DNA from: Gonocerus acuteangulatus
Taxonomy: Eukaryota; Arthropoda; Insecta; Hemiptera; Coreidae
Direction: 5' to 3'
Assembly: GCA_946811695.1 (NCBI GenBank)
Contig: OX328123.1
Location: 18,666,610 to 18,730,609 of the forward strand
DNA: 64,000 nucleotides
Shown: positions 31,802 through 43,489 of the stretch, piece after piece
Numbering within the stretch: position 1 is the stretch's first letter
How the letters are laid out: every line of letters starts with the position of its first letter
Notes under the pieces: generated by a model
Told to the model about the DNA's origin: nothing
Seen by the model: only the letters and a program-made list of their open reading frames with translations
Database searches by the model: none
Translations under genes and position numbers: made by a program

Positions 31802-32765
31802 CTATTGTATTTGTCTTTTGCTAATAAAGTATTTTTACTACTTCTATCAAAATTTGGTTTCGCTGCGGATCAAGCTGACATTTTTTTTCACGCGTTTGAC
31901 ATTAATCCGAACTGAAATTCAGATTACTTTTGGAACAGAGGAGGTGGTTAAAAAAAAATGAAGTCAACAGATTTGTGCAGTTTTGAACTTTTGTGTTGTA
32001 TTTTGTGTCGAAGCTAGTTCAGTAATCAATAGAGATAGACGTACATTTGAATGTGTTGTTGTTCTTCCCCTAACGATGATTCAGGTCAAACTTCAATAGG
32101 AACACTAATATCAGTGAAAACTGTTAGTTAATTGTCCTATAATTTTGTTCTTCACAAGTAATCATCCAAATTGATATATGAAATTACTTACAATGCAATA
32201 TTTAGAAAACTTAGAACTACTACATTTGCAACAAGATGCTTTCCAGACAATACAAGCGACCAGAATGATTCATATATTAGTATTTCTAAAGTGACACATC
32301 TCAAAATAAAACTCGACTGAAAATGCGTCACACTCTTGCCTTAGGATTTAAGACAGGAAGGGTGACACAAGTGCCCTCTGGTGTACAAGCTCTGAAGGTA
32401 GGAACATACAGTTTTGATGGTTGTTAAAGATTTCTTTCGCAGTCATAACTATGACGGCGTGAAGAAAAAACGATATTTGAGTTGTGTCACTTTAGAAATA
32501 CTAGTGCGATATGTTTAGTAAGAACGCATCGTGATTTAAAGCGGAAACCTTCGATTGAGGAAGTTCCCTAATTAATGATCCCGAAAATGGACTGGGATTG
32601 GCTAAGACGGACAGAGGTTCTATAGGTCTATGGTCTATGATATTGTATAACCCAAGACAGGAAGGAGAGGATACGTGATGAGTGAAGATGACCATTTCTT
32701 CAAGCTGATGACTTGCTATGGTTACAGCATCTTCTTACTCCTCACATCCTTCTTCCTAGACTCAC
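31802..32765. other. Unassigned DNA
   Basis: AAGTGACACA-like inverted motifs occur near 32290 and 32485, but no element ends were defined. No gene seen. Confidence 0.4.
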
Positions 32766-32773
32766 ATAAGCAA

Positions 32774-33031
32774 CATTGGCGGCTCTAGAGAAAAATTTCT
32801 GGGGGGGGGGGGCAACACAAACATTTACCGCCGTGCCTGGAGGTGTAGAATAACATTTTTATAACCAGGTATCTGGAAAACATTAAGGAAGTATTTGATA
32901 AACTAAGAACATACATTAATTAGAACCTATTGCTATTAACTTGCCTATACAAATACTTTTTCTAGCTTAATCGTAAAATATTGTGAATTTTCATTCTGGG
33001 GGGGCTAAGCCCACCCTTTTAGCCACCACTG
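32774..33031. mobile_element. hAT MITE, second family
   Basis: Starts CATTGGCGGCTCTAGAG and ends CCTTTTAGCCACCACTG. ATAAGCAA flanks both sides (32766-32773, 33032-33039), an exact 8-bp duplication. 258 bp, no coding frame, G-run inside each end. Confidence 0.85.
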
Positions 33032-33395
33032 ATAAGCAAGTCCTTAGCAACACGTTTTCTCTAAACAAATATTCAGAAACACAGACCAGTTCGTGGTTTC
33101 TCTCGCCTGCAATTTGCAAAGGGCTAATTCCTCCACAGCAAGCTCTAAAAGCAATTTAAATAAATAAACAAAATCACATATGAATATAGGCGAGATCAAA
33201 TAGCCAACCGACATTCATCACCGCCTCTTAAATACTTGTTAACGGCCTTTTATAATTATAAATGATGACCCCGTTAATATATATATATATTATTTATTCT
33301 TGTAGATGACCCAAAATATCTAAATTCTTTTTGATCTTAGGAGGCATGGGGTCGTTAAAGCTGTCATCCTGTCTTCATAATACTTTATTTAATAG

Positions 33396-33435
33396 GCCCA
33401 ACATTTTCGTGCATATTTTTGCACCTATTCAGGGG
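33396..33435 (-). ncRNA. Hammerhead-like motif, left arm of PLE D (core mutated)
   Basis: GCCC, CTGAATA (the conserved G of the core is T), GTGC-loop-GCAC, GAAA, then ATGTT and GGGC. The core change should prevent cleavage. Confidence 0.5.
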
Positions 33436-33697
33436 CTCTTCAAGAACAAAACATTATTTTTTGTACACCCAAACAAACAATTTTTTTTATATAGAAGCTC
33501 TACATGAAATGTTACACCTACACTAAATGTTACAGTAATGATAGCTAAATTAAATGTTTTATTAAAAGGTTTTCAGTCCTACCTTGCTAGGAAGTCCTCT
33601 CGTTAACCGTGTACTCGCTCTGGAGTCTTGCTTACATTATTAGTTTTAAAACATTTAATTAAGCTATCATTACTGTAACATTTAGGGTAGATTGGTA

Positions 33698-33701
<4 letters not shown>

Positions 33702-33740
<39 letters not shown>

Positions 33741-33772
33741 GGCGCATCTACATCTAGGTCAATAGCGCCGAC
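33702..33772 (-). mobile_element. SINE tail fragment (family 1 type)
   Basis: Only CGGCGCTATTGACCTAGATG and TAGATGCGCCGTTAAA with a long poly-A on the minus strand; heavily 5'-truncated. Confidence 0.75.
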
Positions 33773-33843
33773 CATTAGCTTAATAATGCATTTAGTGGAG
33801 CATTCCACTATAACAACAAAAAATAATGTTTTGTTGTAGAAGT

Positions 33844-33884
33844 GCCCCTGAAGAGGTGCAAAAACATACACGAAAATGTTGGGC
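33844..33884 (+). ncRNA. Hammerhead-like motif, right arm of PLE D
   Basis: GCCC, CTGAAGA, GTGC...ACAC, GAAA, ATGTT, GGGC. Stem III and the cleavage site are altered. Confidence 0.5.
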
Positions 33885-33954
33885 CTATTAAATAAAGTAG
33901 TATGAAGACAGGATGACAGCTTTAACGACCCCATGCCTCTTAAGATCAAAAAGA

Positions 33955-33956
<2 letters not shown>

Positions 33957-34017
<61 letters not shown>
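33957..34017. repeat. (TA)n at PLE D edge
   Basis: Pure TA array abutting the PLE right arm. Confidence 0.95.
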
Positions 34018-34019
<2 letters not shown>

Positions 34020-34059
34020 TACGTAGCAGCCATATTTTTTGTTTTTGCGCGAGGATATT

Positions 34060-34320
34060 TGATATATGAATATCATTCCTATAGCAAACGACCCATAACC
34101 AGCAAAATCAGTCTACTCCGGACCCAAATTGCTAATGACCCTGGCAGTCGTACACACTGTTGGAGATTGAAAATTTGTGGATGCAACTAAAATCGGTATA
34201 CTTCATGAGTATCTAAAGAGATAGACGTGTCGTAAAAATAAACTAAATCGGTCTATTAGGAGGATATGTTTATACTGGAACCAAATTATTAATTTGGCCT
34301 TACCGGGCGTTATGTTTACT
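34060..34320 (-). mobile_element. Family Y interior fragment
   Basis: Two degraded units with CTCCGGACCCAAATTGCTAA and AAACTAAATCGGT...TTAGGAGG, as in the tandem units at 56.1-56.5 kb. Confidence 0.55.
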
Positions 34321-34329
34321 TCCTTGCAA

Positions 34330-34917
34330 TGATAAAGCCGCGGAGCTGCATAACTAAGCACATTTCTCCGAATATGGGTAGTTTAGACTGCATTCCTGAA
34401 TAATTTGCTCAAAATATCCTATATAAATAAAATTAAAACATGAATAGTTCTCTTGTAATTTTGTAATTAGTAACTGTTAATTATTAATTTTGTATTTCAT
34501 TTGCTTCCAGAGTTATGTTTAGACATGGTACTACACTACTTAATAAATACAAAAAAACTTCATATTTTTGTCTTTTGATCTGATTCAGGAACAGGATAGA
34601 GCCCCCTAGCGGTAGAATGCGCTCCTTGCGGCGGCATTGCGAACCTACGTCTGGCGGGTTAATTCTATTGAAACATAGTTCAAAGTAAATCCGATCGATT
34701 TAGCTCATTTTTACAACACTTCTTTATTATGAGATACCCACGACGTATACCGCGTTTTGTTACAATACAACAGAAATTACGACTGGCTATTATATTAGTA
34801 ATTTGGGTCCGGAGTAAACCACCCCTCCTAATGAACCGATTTAATTTATTTTTACAACCCATTTTTCTCTGTAGATTACCACTACGAATACCGAATTTCG
34901 TTGAAATATAACAAAAA
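34330..34917 (+). mobile_element. Helentron-like family Y copy 3, left part
   Basis: Begins with GGAGCTGCATAACTAAGCAC (5' terminus degraded), then GCTTCCAGAGTTATGTTTA, GCGCTCCTTGCGGCGGC and tandem units. It is cut at GAAATATAACAAAAA by family X copy 2 and continues at 36483. Confidence 0.7.
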
Positions 34918-34964
34918 GTCCGACTCGCAGGAACTGCATCATCTTAGCGCGGTTCCTCTTCATA

Positions 34965-35165
34965 GTTATTTTTTTTTTTTTTTTTTATTTTTTTTTTTTT
35001 ACGGCGCATCTACATCTAGGTCATTAGCGCCGACATCCAGGGTGCAGCGAGGAATTTTACCAGCGAGCCGTGAGATGATAAAATTCCTGCCGGAGGATGG
35101 GAATCGAACCCACCATCTCCCGCTTATGAATCCAAGGTACTAGCCATTCGACCACGGGAGACTCC
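34965..35165 (-). mobile_element. tRNA-derived SINE, family 1, in family X
   Basis: Minus-strand GTCTCCCGTGGTCGAATGGC, B-box GGTTCGATTCCC, TCGGCGCTAATGACCTAGAT, TGCGCCGTAAA, poly-A. GGTTCCTCTTCATA and GGTTCCTGTTCATA flank it (34951-34964, 35166-35179). Confidence 0.9.
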
Positions 35166-36243
35166 GGTTCCTGTTCATATCCCTATTGTCATATGAAAAG
35201 CTTAGAGTAGAAACAGATCATTTTTTCCTCGGCCTTTGTTCAAAGGGTTTTATGGCATTACCTGCTCGGGTCCGCCAGACTCTAGAATCCTCTTCTACCG
35301 ATACTTCATTTCATACGTTTCAATGAATTGGAAAATATCAAAATGTTTCCCATATTCCTGTGTTCTTTTACTATAGTAATAATTCTACAAATAAAATCAA
35401 TTAAAAAATAAAATAAAAAAAAACCAACAGCATGAAGGCAATTGAAAATATTCAAAAGACGTCATCGAATCTCTTTCTCTTGGCAAGCTATATTTCTAAC
35501 AATGAATTGTTTTTCTTATTTTGCCTAATCCGTTTTATTGTAAAATACATTATCCAACTATAAGCAATTAAAAAATAACAAGGAATAAAAACAGACAAAA
35601 AGAACAGTTTGAATAAGCGAATTCAATTACTTTAAAGTTTTAAGCACTTATTTCTCCGATTGACATCGCCTAATCAAAACTTTCATTAGAACCTTTTTTG
35701 TAGAGCATTTAGTAAGCTTTCTAATGGTGTTCTTCCGTTTCCCAAAATTCTCAACCTATCTCGAGATATTAAGGAAAGTATACAAAGTTACCAAAACATT
35801 TTATGTCTATTGATAAAATATTTTATTCTAACCCTTCCTTAACTCCAAACGCAATATAACTTTCTACATATTAGTTTTAATGAAAGTAAAACATGCAGAT
35901 AATGTTTCAACTGAATCCCGTGATTCTAAGTACCCAAACCAAAAACGGTATTCAAAAACTATTTTTCCTAAAAAACTATTTTCTCGAAAACGGTTAAAGC
36001 TATCGCCTTGAAATGGTTTCATTCGTTTTCCTAGCCCAAGAAGCCTATAAAAAGAGTACTTACAAGCTTATGAACTCAAAAACGTAAGCGTTACGATTTT
36101 TTCTGCGCGAATTTCGCCCCAAACGCCATCTTCCAGTGGGCGGATTTTGCTGGTTAACGAACTTAACCTTTCAAATTGGACGACTGATTTTTGTACCAAA
36201 TTTCATCAAAATCGGACCATTCGTCTTCTATTTAGAGAGCGAA

Positions 36244-36245
<2 letters not shown>

Positions 36246-36311
<66 letters not shown>

Positions 36312-36346
36312 ATAAATATATACATATATATATATATATATATACA
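36246..36346. repeat. (TA)n inside family X copy 2
   Basis: Long TA array with a short GATAAATATATACA break. Confidence 0.95.
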
Positions 36347-36482
36347 AATTTGAACCACCGTTATTTTCGGTTTCTAGGGGTTCTGAAACGCAAAATTTTC
36401 TAGTCGGCACTTCCGGATTGTTTCATTGTATCAACCTTATAAGCGGGGTTCCTCCCTATGGGGGAGGGAGGAACCGCGCTAA

Positions 36483-36659
36483 AAACTACGGCTGGCAAGG
36501 TCAAATTAGTGTTTTGGGTCCGGGGTAAACCCCTCCCCCCCTTCCATTGAACGGATTTTGGTGGCCTACGATCTCGTTCAATCGTTTGCTAATTGAACGC
36601 TATATACCAAGTTTCGTGACGAAAAAACAAAAACTCCGGCCGCTATCGTGTTAACAGAT

Positions 36660-36694
<35 letters not shown>

Positions 36695-36696
36695 CC

Positions 36697-36727
<31 letters not shown>

Positions 36728-36738
36728 ATATATATACA

Positions 36739-36793
<55 letters not shown>

Positions 36794-36802
36794 ATATATA
36801 CA

Positions 36803-36873
<71 letters not shown>

Positions 36874-36905
36874 TTTACCGGGGGCAATTTTGGGTGTCTA
36901 CTACG
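36483..36905 (+). mobile_element. Family Y copy 3, right part
   Basis: Resumes CTACGGCTGGCAAGGTCAAA, then GTGACGAAAAAACAAAAACT, a (CA)n(TA)n array (36656-36871) and AATTTTACCGGGGGCAATTT. The order matches the intact copy at 55.75-56.89 kb. Confidence 0.7.
36656..36871. repeat. (CA)n/(TA)n microsatellite in family Y
   Basis: 216 bp, with recurrent TACCTATATA and ATATGTATAT interruptions. Confidence 0.95.
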
Positions 36906-36939
36906 TAGAATAGAACAAAAATTCAATTAAAAGTACAAA

Positions 36940-37096
36940 TTTTCTTCAGAAAGAATTAAATAAAAATATTCATGTTTATTTGGGATTTATATAGGTTAAT
37001 TTAAGCAAATTATTCAGAATGCTGTAAACTGTGTGGTAAACTACCGGCTCTCTGAGGAATGTGCTTAGTAATGCAGTTCGTGCGTGACGGGATTTT
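36940..37096 (-). mobile_element. Family Y copy 4, 5' end only
   Basis: Minus-strand AAAATCCCGTCACGCACGAA, CTGCATTACTAAGCACATTC, degraded relative of the family Y start. Confidence 0.6.
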
Positions 37097-38514
37097 AATT
37101 ATTAGGATAAACATACAATCAAGAAAGCATAAGTACAAATTTTAAAGGATATAAGATTTACGTTTTATAAAAATCTCATTTATTTTTCTATTAAGCAATG
37201 AATATTGTAAAACCTTTACAAGGTTTTCAAAAACTTTGAATCTATTATAATGTAAAATAATTCTTGACTAAAACACAAACGGTTGTTACATTTGATAACA
37301 AAAACTGGTTTGGTTCAACTGGTTTTACTTCGGTGCAATAAAAAACAGATAAACGCACAAAAAGAACAGTTTGCTTGTTTTGAGCATTCATTTCTCCTTC
37401 TGAGATGGTTCCATGGAAACTGATTTGAGAACCAATTTATAGGGAATTCAGTAAGATTGAATACGACGGAATTCTTTGAGCCAGACGGTCCTTTTGGCCG
37501 AAACATGTCAAGTATTGTCCTCGCGGTTATTTGTGAACCTGGGTTAACCTTCTCGTCCCATTTCCTTTTAATGTTTTCGCCTTCATATACAGTCTATTAA
37601 TATCTACTGCCTGCTAATTTTATCAACTGCTTCTTAGAGGTGTAGGAAGCTAGCAAAGTTTATAAAGGAATAAAGCGTTTGTTTAATGAAACGTTAAGAA
37701 AAATGATTCTTAAAAAAAGTGTAACCACCTAAGGAAGACTTCCTTATTAAGGTCATTTATCTCTAGCTATTAAAAACTCTCTCTGGGCAAACGCTAATAG
37801 TCATTTTCTCTTCATTTTTTGTTGCTATTTTCAATCCATACCTTGAAACGAAAAAAATAATATACCTAAGTCATAGACAAAAAAGGTCGAATATATAAAT
37901 GATTATAATATATTTAAGCTTATAATATTAAACATTGTTATAACATTAAATGATCTTCACGATATTGCTATTCAGAGTATTTTCATTTTGTCATAAATAG
38001 AATTTGTTATTCTATTCAACACTTTCTTTGCCAGAGATAGAATCGTCTTAAAAGAAACATTTTATTGTTCTTCTGAATCATCGAGTCATTTTACTTGGAA
38101 TAGAACTCACAAGAAGGAGTGAAACCTATTTTTTTCTGACATTTTCTGGTAGTTAATTTTTAATAGAATTTATCTGAAAGATATACACTATCTACTATAA
38201 TTATCATCAAGTTTTCCTTCTTTTAATTTAGCTATTTATTTTAATTTATAAAGCTTTCAATTATTCTTTGGCGATTTAAAATATTCTTCAGCTTGAATCC
38301 TGAGCATATTCTAATTGTTCAAGTGGTAAAAGAATTCAAATCTTTTTACAATGAAATGTAATTAGAAGCAAGTGTTACCATCGAATAGCCAACCAAAAAT
38401 ATTTTAAATAAGTAAAATAAATTTAATATAATTGAATTCTGAATTTAATGTGTAGCGACTTATTGAAACCAACATCGGGTAAACCCTTTCTTGAGTCCAC
38501 TACGATATCTTCTT
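37097..38514. other. Unassigned AT-rich DNA
   Basis: No gene, SINE or TIR pair recognised across 1.4 kb. Confidence 0.4.
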
Positions 38515-38651
38515 TTAGCGTGGTTCCTCCCTCCCCAATAGGGAGGAACCCCGCTTATAAGGTTGATACAATGAAACAATCCGGAAGTGCCGACTAGAAA
38601 ATTTTGCGTTTCAGAATCCCTAGAGACCGAAAATGATGATGGTTCAAATTC

Positions 38652-38692
<41 letters not shown>

Positions 38693-39400
38693 ATGAAATT
38701 TGGTACAAAAATCCGTCGTCCAATATGAAAGGCCAAGTTCGTTAACCAGCAGAATCCGTCCACTGGAAGATGGCGTTTGGGGCGAAATTCGCGCATAAAA
38801 AATCGTAACGCTTACGTTTTTGAGTTCATAAGCTTGTAAGTACTCGTTTTATAGGCTTCTTGGGCTAGGAAAACGAATGAAACCATTTTCAAGGCGATAG
38901 CTTTAACCGTTTTCGAGAAAATTGGAAAAATAGTTTTTGAATACCGTTTTTGGTTTGGGTACTTAGAATCATGGGATTCAGTTGAAACATTTTCTGCATG
39001 TTCTACTTTCATTAAAACTAATATGTTGAAATTTTTGTTACGTTTGCAGTTAAGGAAGGGTTAGAATAAAATATTTTATTAACAGACATAAAAAGTTTTG
39101 GTAACTTTGTATACTTTCCTTAATATCTCGAAAAAGGTTGAGAATCTTAGTAAACGGAAGATTACCATTAGAAAGCTTACTAAATGCTCTACAAAAAAGG
39201 TTCTGATGAAAGTTTTGATTAGGCGATGTCAATCGGAGAAATAAGTGCTTAAAACTTTAAAGTAATTGATTTCGCTTATTCAAACTGTTCTTTTTGTCTG
39301 TTTTTATTCCTTGTTATTTTTTAATTGCTTATAGTCGGATAATGTATTTGACAATAAAACAGATTAAGTAAAATATGAAGATCAATTTATTGTTAAAAAT
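38515..39400 (-). mobile_element. Helentron-like family X copy 3, 5'-truncated
   Basis: The minus-strand 3' end has hairpin TTCCTCCCT/AGGGAGGAA then CCACGCTAA at 38515. The body matches X1 and X2 back to about 39400 and carries (TA)n at 38654-38690. The 5' head is missing. Confidence 0.7.
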
Positions 39401-39583
39401 GTAGCGTTCAAAGAGAGAGATCCCAAGGCTTTCCAAATGCCTCTGACTAAAACAATTAAGATCTTTTCAATATTTCACATTTACTTTTTATTAATTTCAT
39501 TTCTATGTCTTCGTTATTTTCTTAAATGTTCAACTGTTTATTTGATAACTTTGTTATTACAAACAACTTACTATCTGTAATTT

Positions 39584-39587
<4 letters not shown>

Positions 39588-39643
<56 letters not shown>
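39588..39643. repeat. (TA)n microsatellite
   Basis: Pure TA array. Confidence 0.95.
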
Positions 39644-39649
<6 letters not shown>

Positions 39650-42020
39650 AGTAAAAATATTTTGTCTAATTTTCAATAATTATTCATACCTTGTATCGCT
39701 GTGAGCAAGGCTGTTGTTAAAATGTACATAAACATCGTTTAGAGCCTTCTGCTCAAATTCGGGAACATAAATTTGCTTTAGGTCCACCCGAAAAAAACAA
39801 TGTAAGTTTATAACATTCAGACTGTATAACATTTAGTCTTCTTATTCGTACATGGCCACCGCGCAAACGCAAACGCCAGCGGACACTTTTTTGTAAAGGG
39901 TCTTTTCAGTTTAGTCATTGCTAAAGCATATTTATGCTAAAATAAAAAATGCTGTATCTTGATTGTCCTTTCTGTCCCAATCTCTCTCTCTCCCTCAACC
40001 ACCTCTCTCACTCTCTTTCTCTCCCTCAACCACCTCTCTCATTCTCTTTCTCAGACACTATCTTCCTTCCTCTCTCTTTCGATTACTACTTTTCTTCTTC
40101 TTTTAGGGCCGATTCAAAGAAAAATCCACAAAATCTATGGCGAGGTTGGATATTATTTAAAATGATCCAATGACTAAAGACTATGTGGCGATTAACAAGG
40201 TATTGATAGTGAGGTTTCTGGATTAGGATGTCTTTATGTTAGTAGCAATACTTGTTACATATCTATTCAATACGAATGACCTATATGGAATTTTAAGAAG
40301 ATCCACATTGTTTAATATTATTTTCAGAATAAGTGTTGCGGTTTTCTTTGGACTAACCTTGATAATGTATTCTTATCATACTTACTTAACTACCTATTTA
40401 AATTATTTTTTTCATATTGTATTGGTAAAAGAAAAATATTTTTGGACTGATTGCGGATAACTGTTTTTATGTTTATGATATTGGCAATGAGCCAAGCGAA
40501 TATGAAAGGTCATTGTCCGAAGACATAAGGGAAGGTTGCAGGTGGCGTTCTTCCTTATGCTTCTGAAAGCTTACCGTATACTTTGATCTACGATTCCAGA
40601 CCAGATATAGTAGAAGGAATCTCTTTGGTGTTGTAGATAGGCCAGCAGGTGCTAAAAATGAGAAATGCTCGTTGTCCAAGGTGTAGGAAGAAGTCTGCTA
40701 GCGGATGGTAGGGGAAGCTGTGGAGACTAGCGGACCATGTCTCCCGGTGTATGTGTGTATCTAATCGGACCCTAGTCATGGCCGGCTGTTAGTGCTGTTA
40801 GCATGTCCGTGTGTAAGTCCTTCCGTTGGCCGCCTCTACGCTGTACAAGGCCCGTTTGTATCAGGTAACAACCACTCTTTACCAATTTGTCCACTTAACA
40901 AAGGTGTGTTTCCTTGATTTCAGACCAAAATTTGGATGCAAATAAGTAGCAATTATAAAGTGGCTAGTATCTGTGTTTTGGGAGCCCAAAAAGGAAATTG
41001 CCTCTACTTTACGACAGTGCATCAAGAAATAATTTGTGTCTAAAGGATGCCATATTTAAACCTGGTTGTTTGTGGATAAACGCGCTATCTCACTAAATCT
41101 GAAAAGTTTGATTTGATCCCTTACGCAACTTCGGTCTATGGTCCATTTGGACCTCTTTGTTTCTTTTGAAGTCTACTGTAATCCCTATAAATCTTTCTAT
41201 TCTGCTACACCCTGATGTCTCCCTCATTTTGTGTTAAATTTGTGTTTGTCTCCCTCATTCTCTCTCAATATATCTGTACCTTGGAACAAAAAGGGCCAAT
41301 GTCCAAACCTCCGAAATTTGAGTGAGCTCCACGAGTGACATCAGGATGGGATAAACATAATTGTTAATTTATTGGTTTGGGTATAGGCCCATCATCATCA
41401 TTCATATCATATTTGAATATTATTGTTTTTTCTCTTGAACTAATTGAAACTTTCTCTGTAATAAACTTCAGTTTCACAGCCGTTAATGTAAGACTAAGAT
41501 TAAAAGCAGTAAAAAAGTAATCAGTAATTTTATTATCAATCAATTTAAACTCCCTTCTACCTCGCATATCACTTAGAAATAAACGGTAAAATTGTATAAA
41601 TACAATATCGTGCAAATATTTGATCTAGAGACTATATATTTCTTACCATGTGAAGCTGGAGCCATCCCGTCTGTCTTACCTGCACAGATTAAGAAGAGTC
41701 TCCGTCGACGAAAAGGCTGTCTACGAAAAGGCTGCCACATATTACAAAAGTTGTAATATTTAATCTGCTTTCGAATGGTATACTCAGAACTGAGATTACC
41801 TCTCGATTTAATAATGTTATTGGAATGATAAAAGAAAGAAACAACTAATAAAAACAACTAATATCATGTTTATTTTTGTGATTAAAATAAATAAAAAGCA
41901 TTCTTGATGGAATTTTCATTTAATAATTAATGAAGGCCTTAAATTTAAGTTTAATACCGAGAAAAAAAATTATAATCGTTGCTGGAACTCGCCTCATCTT
42001 TCTAGAGCACACTGATGACA
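39644..42020. other. Unassigned DNA with a pyrimidine tract
   Basis: 39974-40100 is strongly CT-rich, with a duplicated CTCTCCCTCAACCACCTCTC. It ends TTCTTCTTTTAG, which resembles a splice acceptor, but no convincing exon follows. No other gene signal. Confidence 0.4.
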
Positions 42021-42139
42021 CCTGGTCTTCTTTCATAATGCCTATATAAAAATCATTAAAAGTATATGTTTTATCTCCTACCCCCTCCACTCACCCTTCC
42101 AGCCCCACCCCACCTTCTTTAACCCCCCCCCCCCCCAAA

Positions 42140-42630
42140 TATAAGAGTGATTATGGCGCTGATTTTATGTGGAATAATGAAATAATAGGTCTCCATTTTT
42201 TGACTACTCGACTTAACGCAGAGTCTTTCCACGCATTCCTTGATAATAAAGTGTCGTTCTTGGAGGAAGTCCTATTGGCACAAAGATTGGGAAGCTGGTT
42301 CCAAATCGACAGTTGTCCAGCCACTAAGGGAGGGCCGTCCGAAATTGGTTAGACATTAACTATCCATGGCGTTGTGTAGTAAATGGTGGGCCGGTATGTT
42401 GGTCGACGAGATCTTCAGACCTCATCTCGTTGAATTTCATCGCTGGGGAACACATTAAAGATTTGGTCTACACGGAGCCATTGGCACGTGGGAGCACCTC
42501 ATCCATCGTATTAGCTGGGCCTGGAAGCAGGTTACAGCAGAGCAATGCACAAATGCCATCCAGTCTGTCAATGTACGATGTGATGCCTGTATTGCTGCAA
42601 TGGGCCAAACCTTAGAACAGTTGAAATGAT
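42140..42630 (+). pseudogene. Transposase remnant (Tc1/mariner-like DDE family)
   Basis: Three reading-frame pieces follow one another. First: ESFHAFLDNKVSFLEEVLL and SWFQIDSCPA, corresponding to the WFQQDGAPAH block that holds the second catalytic Asp. Second: NGGPVCWSTRSSDLISLNF, the NGPxxWPxRSPDLxPLDF block with the last acidic residue, then GEHIKDLVYTEPL. Third, after a frameshift near 42485: WEHLIHRISWAWKQVTAEQC to MGQTLEQLK and a stop at 42628. The N-terminal DNA-binding part is not seen. In-frame stops lie between pieces one and two. It cannot encode an active enzyme. Confidence 0.78.
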
Positions 42631-42814
42631 TGTCAGGAATTATTAGAAGAAGAAATTATTATTTTTAATAATTATGTATGCGTCCAGTGTTAAATGTTTT
42701 AAGAATTGAAACTTTATTTTTATTAAGAATTGAAACTTTTTTCGGTTCTGTGTTATCACTTTCCTCCGAGGAAAAATAGTTTAGAACTTAGTTAGTTTAG
42801 TAGAAAAGTTATTT

Positions 42815-42870
42815 TATTTATTTATTTATTTAAGGCTTCAACATTGGTCATTCAGGCCAGCCTCCATCTT
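42815..42870 (-). mobile_element. Possible LINE 3' tail scrap
   Basis: The minus strand reads CTGAATGACCAATGTTGAAG then CCTTAAATAAATAAATAAA, like a LINE 3' UTR end with a TAAA tail. No coding part. Confidence 0.35.
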
Positions 42871-42934
42871 GGTTGATTTATATTCTTCACCTGTAATCAA
42901 TAAAAGATACGGAGGAATACAACTGGAAAGAAAA

Positions 42935-43037
42935 TATTAATTATCAAAGAAACTACTAAATATTAATTATCAAAGAAACTACTCAATATTAATTATCAAA
43001 GAAACTACTAAATATTAATTATCAAAGAAACTACTAA
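42935..43037. repeat. 26-bp tandem repeat, four copies
   Basis: Unit TATTAATTATCAAAGAAACT plus ACTAAA, nearly identical copies. Confidence 0.9.
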
Positions 43038-43371
43038 TGTACTAAGTTAGGTACACAGTGTAGCTATTTTAAATAGTTGAACGTGCTGTCATTAAATTTT
43101 TTCGCCCAAGAATATTTTTTGTTGTTTTGTTTTTGGGGGGAGGTGGGTGGGTTATAGGGGTTGAAGATAAAACGTATACTTTTATGATTCCTATATAGTC
43201 CTTATGAGAGAATGCCTATTCACAATTATGTTTTAGTTTTTTGCGATTTTCTCCGAAAAGAAGCAAAAACGAGAAAAATGCCAAAGGACTTTTTTTTCTT
43301 TCTTTTTTCATCCTGCATCGACTCCCGAAGTTTTGCCGTTTATTTTGCGGACAGCCTGTATATATAAATAA

Positions 43372-43373
<2 letters not shown>

Positions 43374-43419
<46 letters not shown>
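43374..43419. repeat. (TA)n microsatellite
   Basis: TA array directly after the transposon-type end CAGCCTGTA. Confidence 0.95.
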
Positions 43420-43421
<2 letters not shown>

Positions 43422-43489
43422 TCCCATCATAGTTAAAACGTCCATCAATTAACGATAACTGACCAAGTTGAGAACTAACGTTCTCCTAA

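Larger units (their letters stand above)
33285..33958. mobile_element. Penelope-like remnant, copy D, inverted arms
   Basis: Left arm (33320-33440) and right arm (33835-33957) are inverted: TTTTTGATCTTAGGAGGCAT, GGGGTCGTTAAAGCTGTCAT, AATAGGCCCAACATTTTCGT. Each arm has a hammerhead-like motif. The left end matches copy C. A SINE tail lies between the arms. Confidence 0.78.
34918..36482 (+). mobile_element. Helentron-like family X copy 2 (complete) inserted in family Y
   Basis: Starts GTCCGACTCGCAGGAACTGC, TTAGCGCGGTTCCT; ends with a perfect hairpin GGTTCCTCCCT/AGGGAGGAACC followed by GCGCTAA. It carries (TA)n at 36246-36346 and a nested SINE. The flanks join into continuous family Y sequence with no target duplication beyond the A-run, as expected for Helitron-type insertion. 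Confidence 0.7.
42025..43362 (+). mobile_element. Degraded Tc1/mariner-type transposon
   Basis: CATTAAAAGTATATGTTTTA near 42055 is mirrored by TAAAACGTATACTTTTATGA near 43170, giving inverted arms around a transposase remnant. The far right ends GGACAGCCTGTA, like the 13.7-kb and 26.4-kb elements. The left terminus is not found. Confidence 0.5.

Noticed and set aside
39949..40173. Ser/Leu-rich frames over the CT tract
   Set aside because: Low-complexity pyrimidine sequence gives open frames in several phases.
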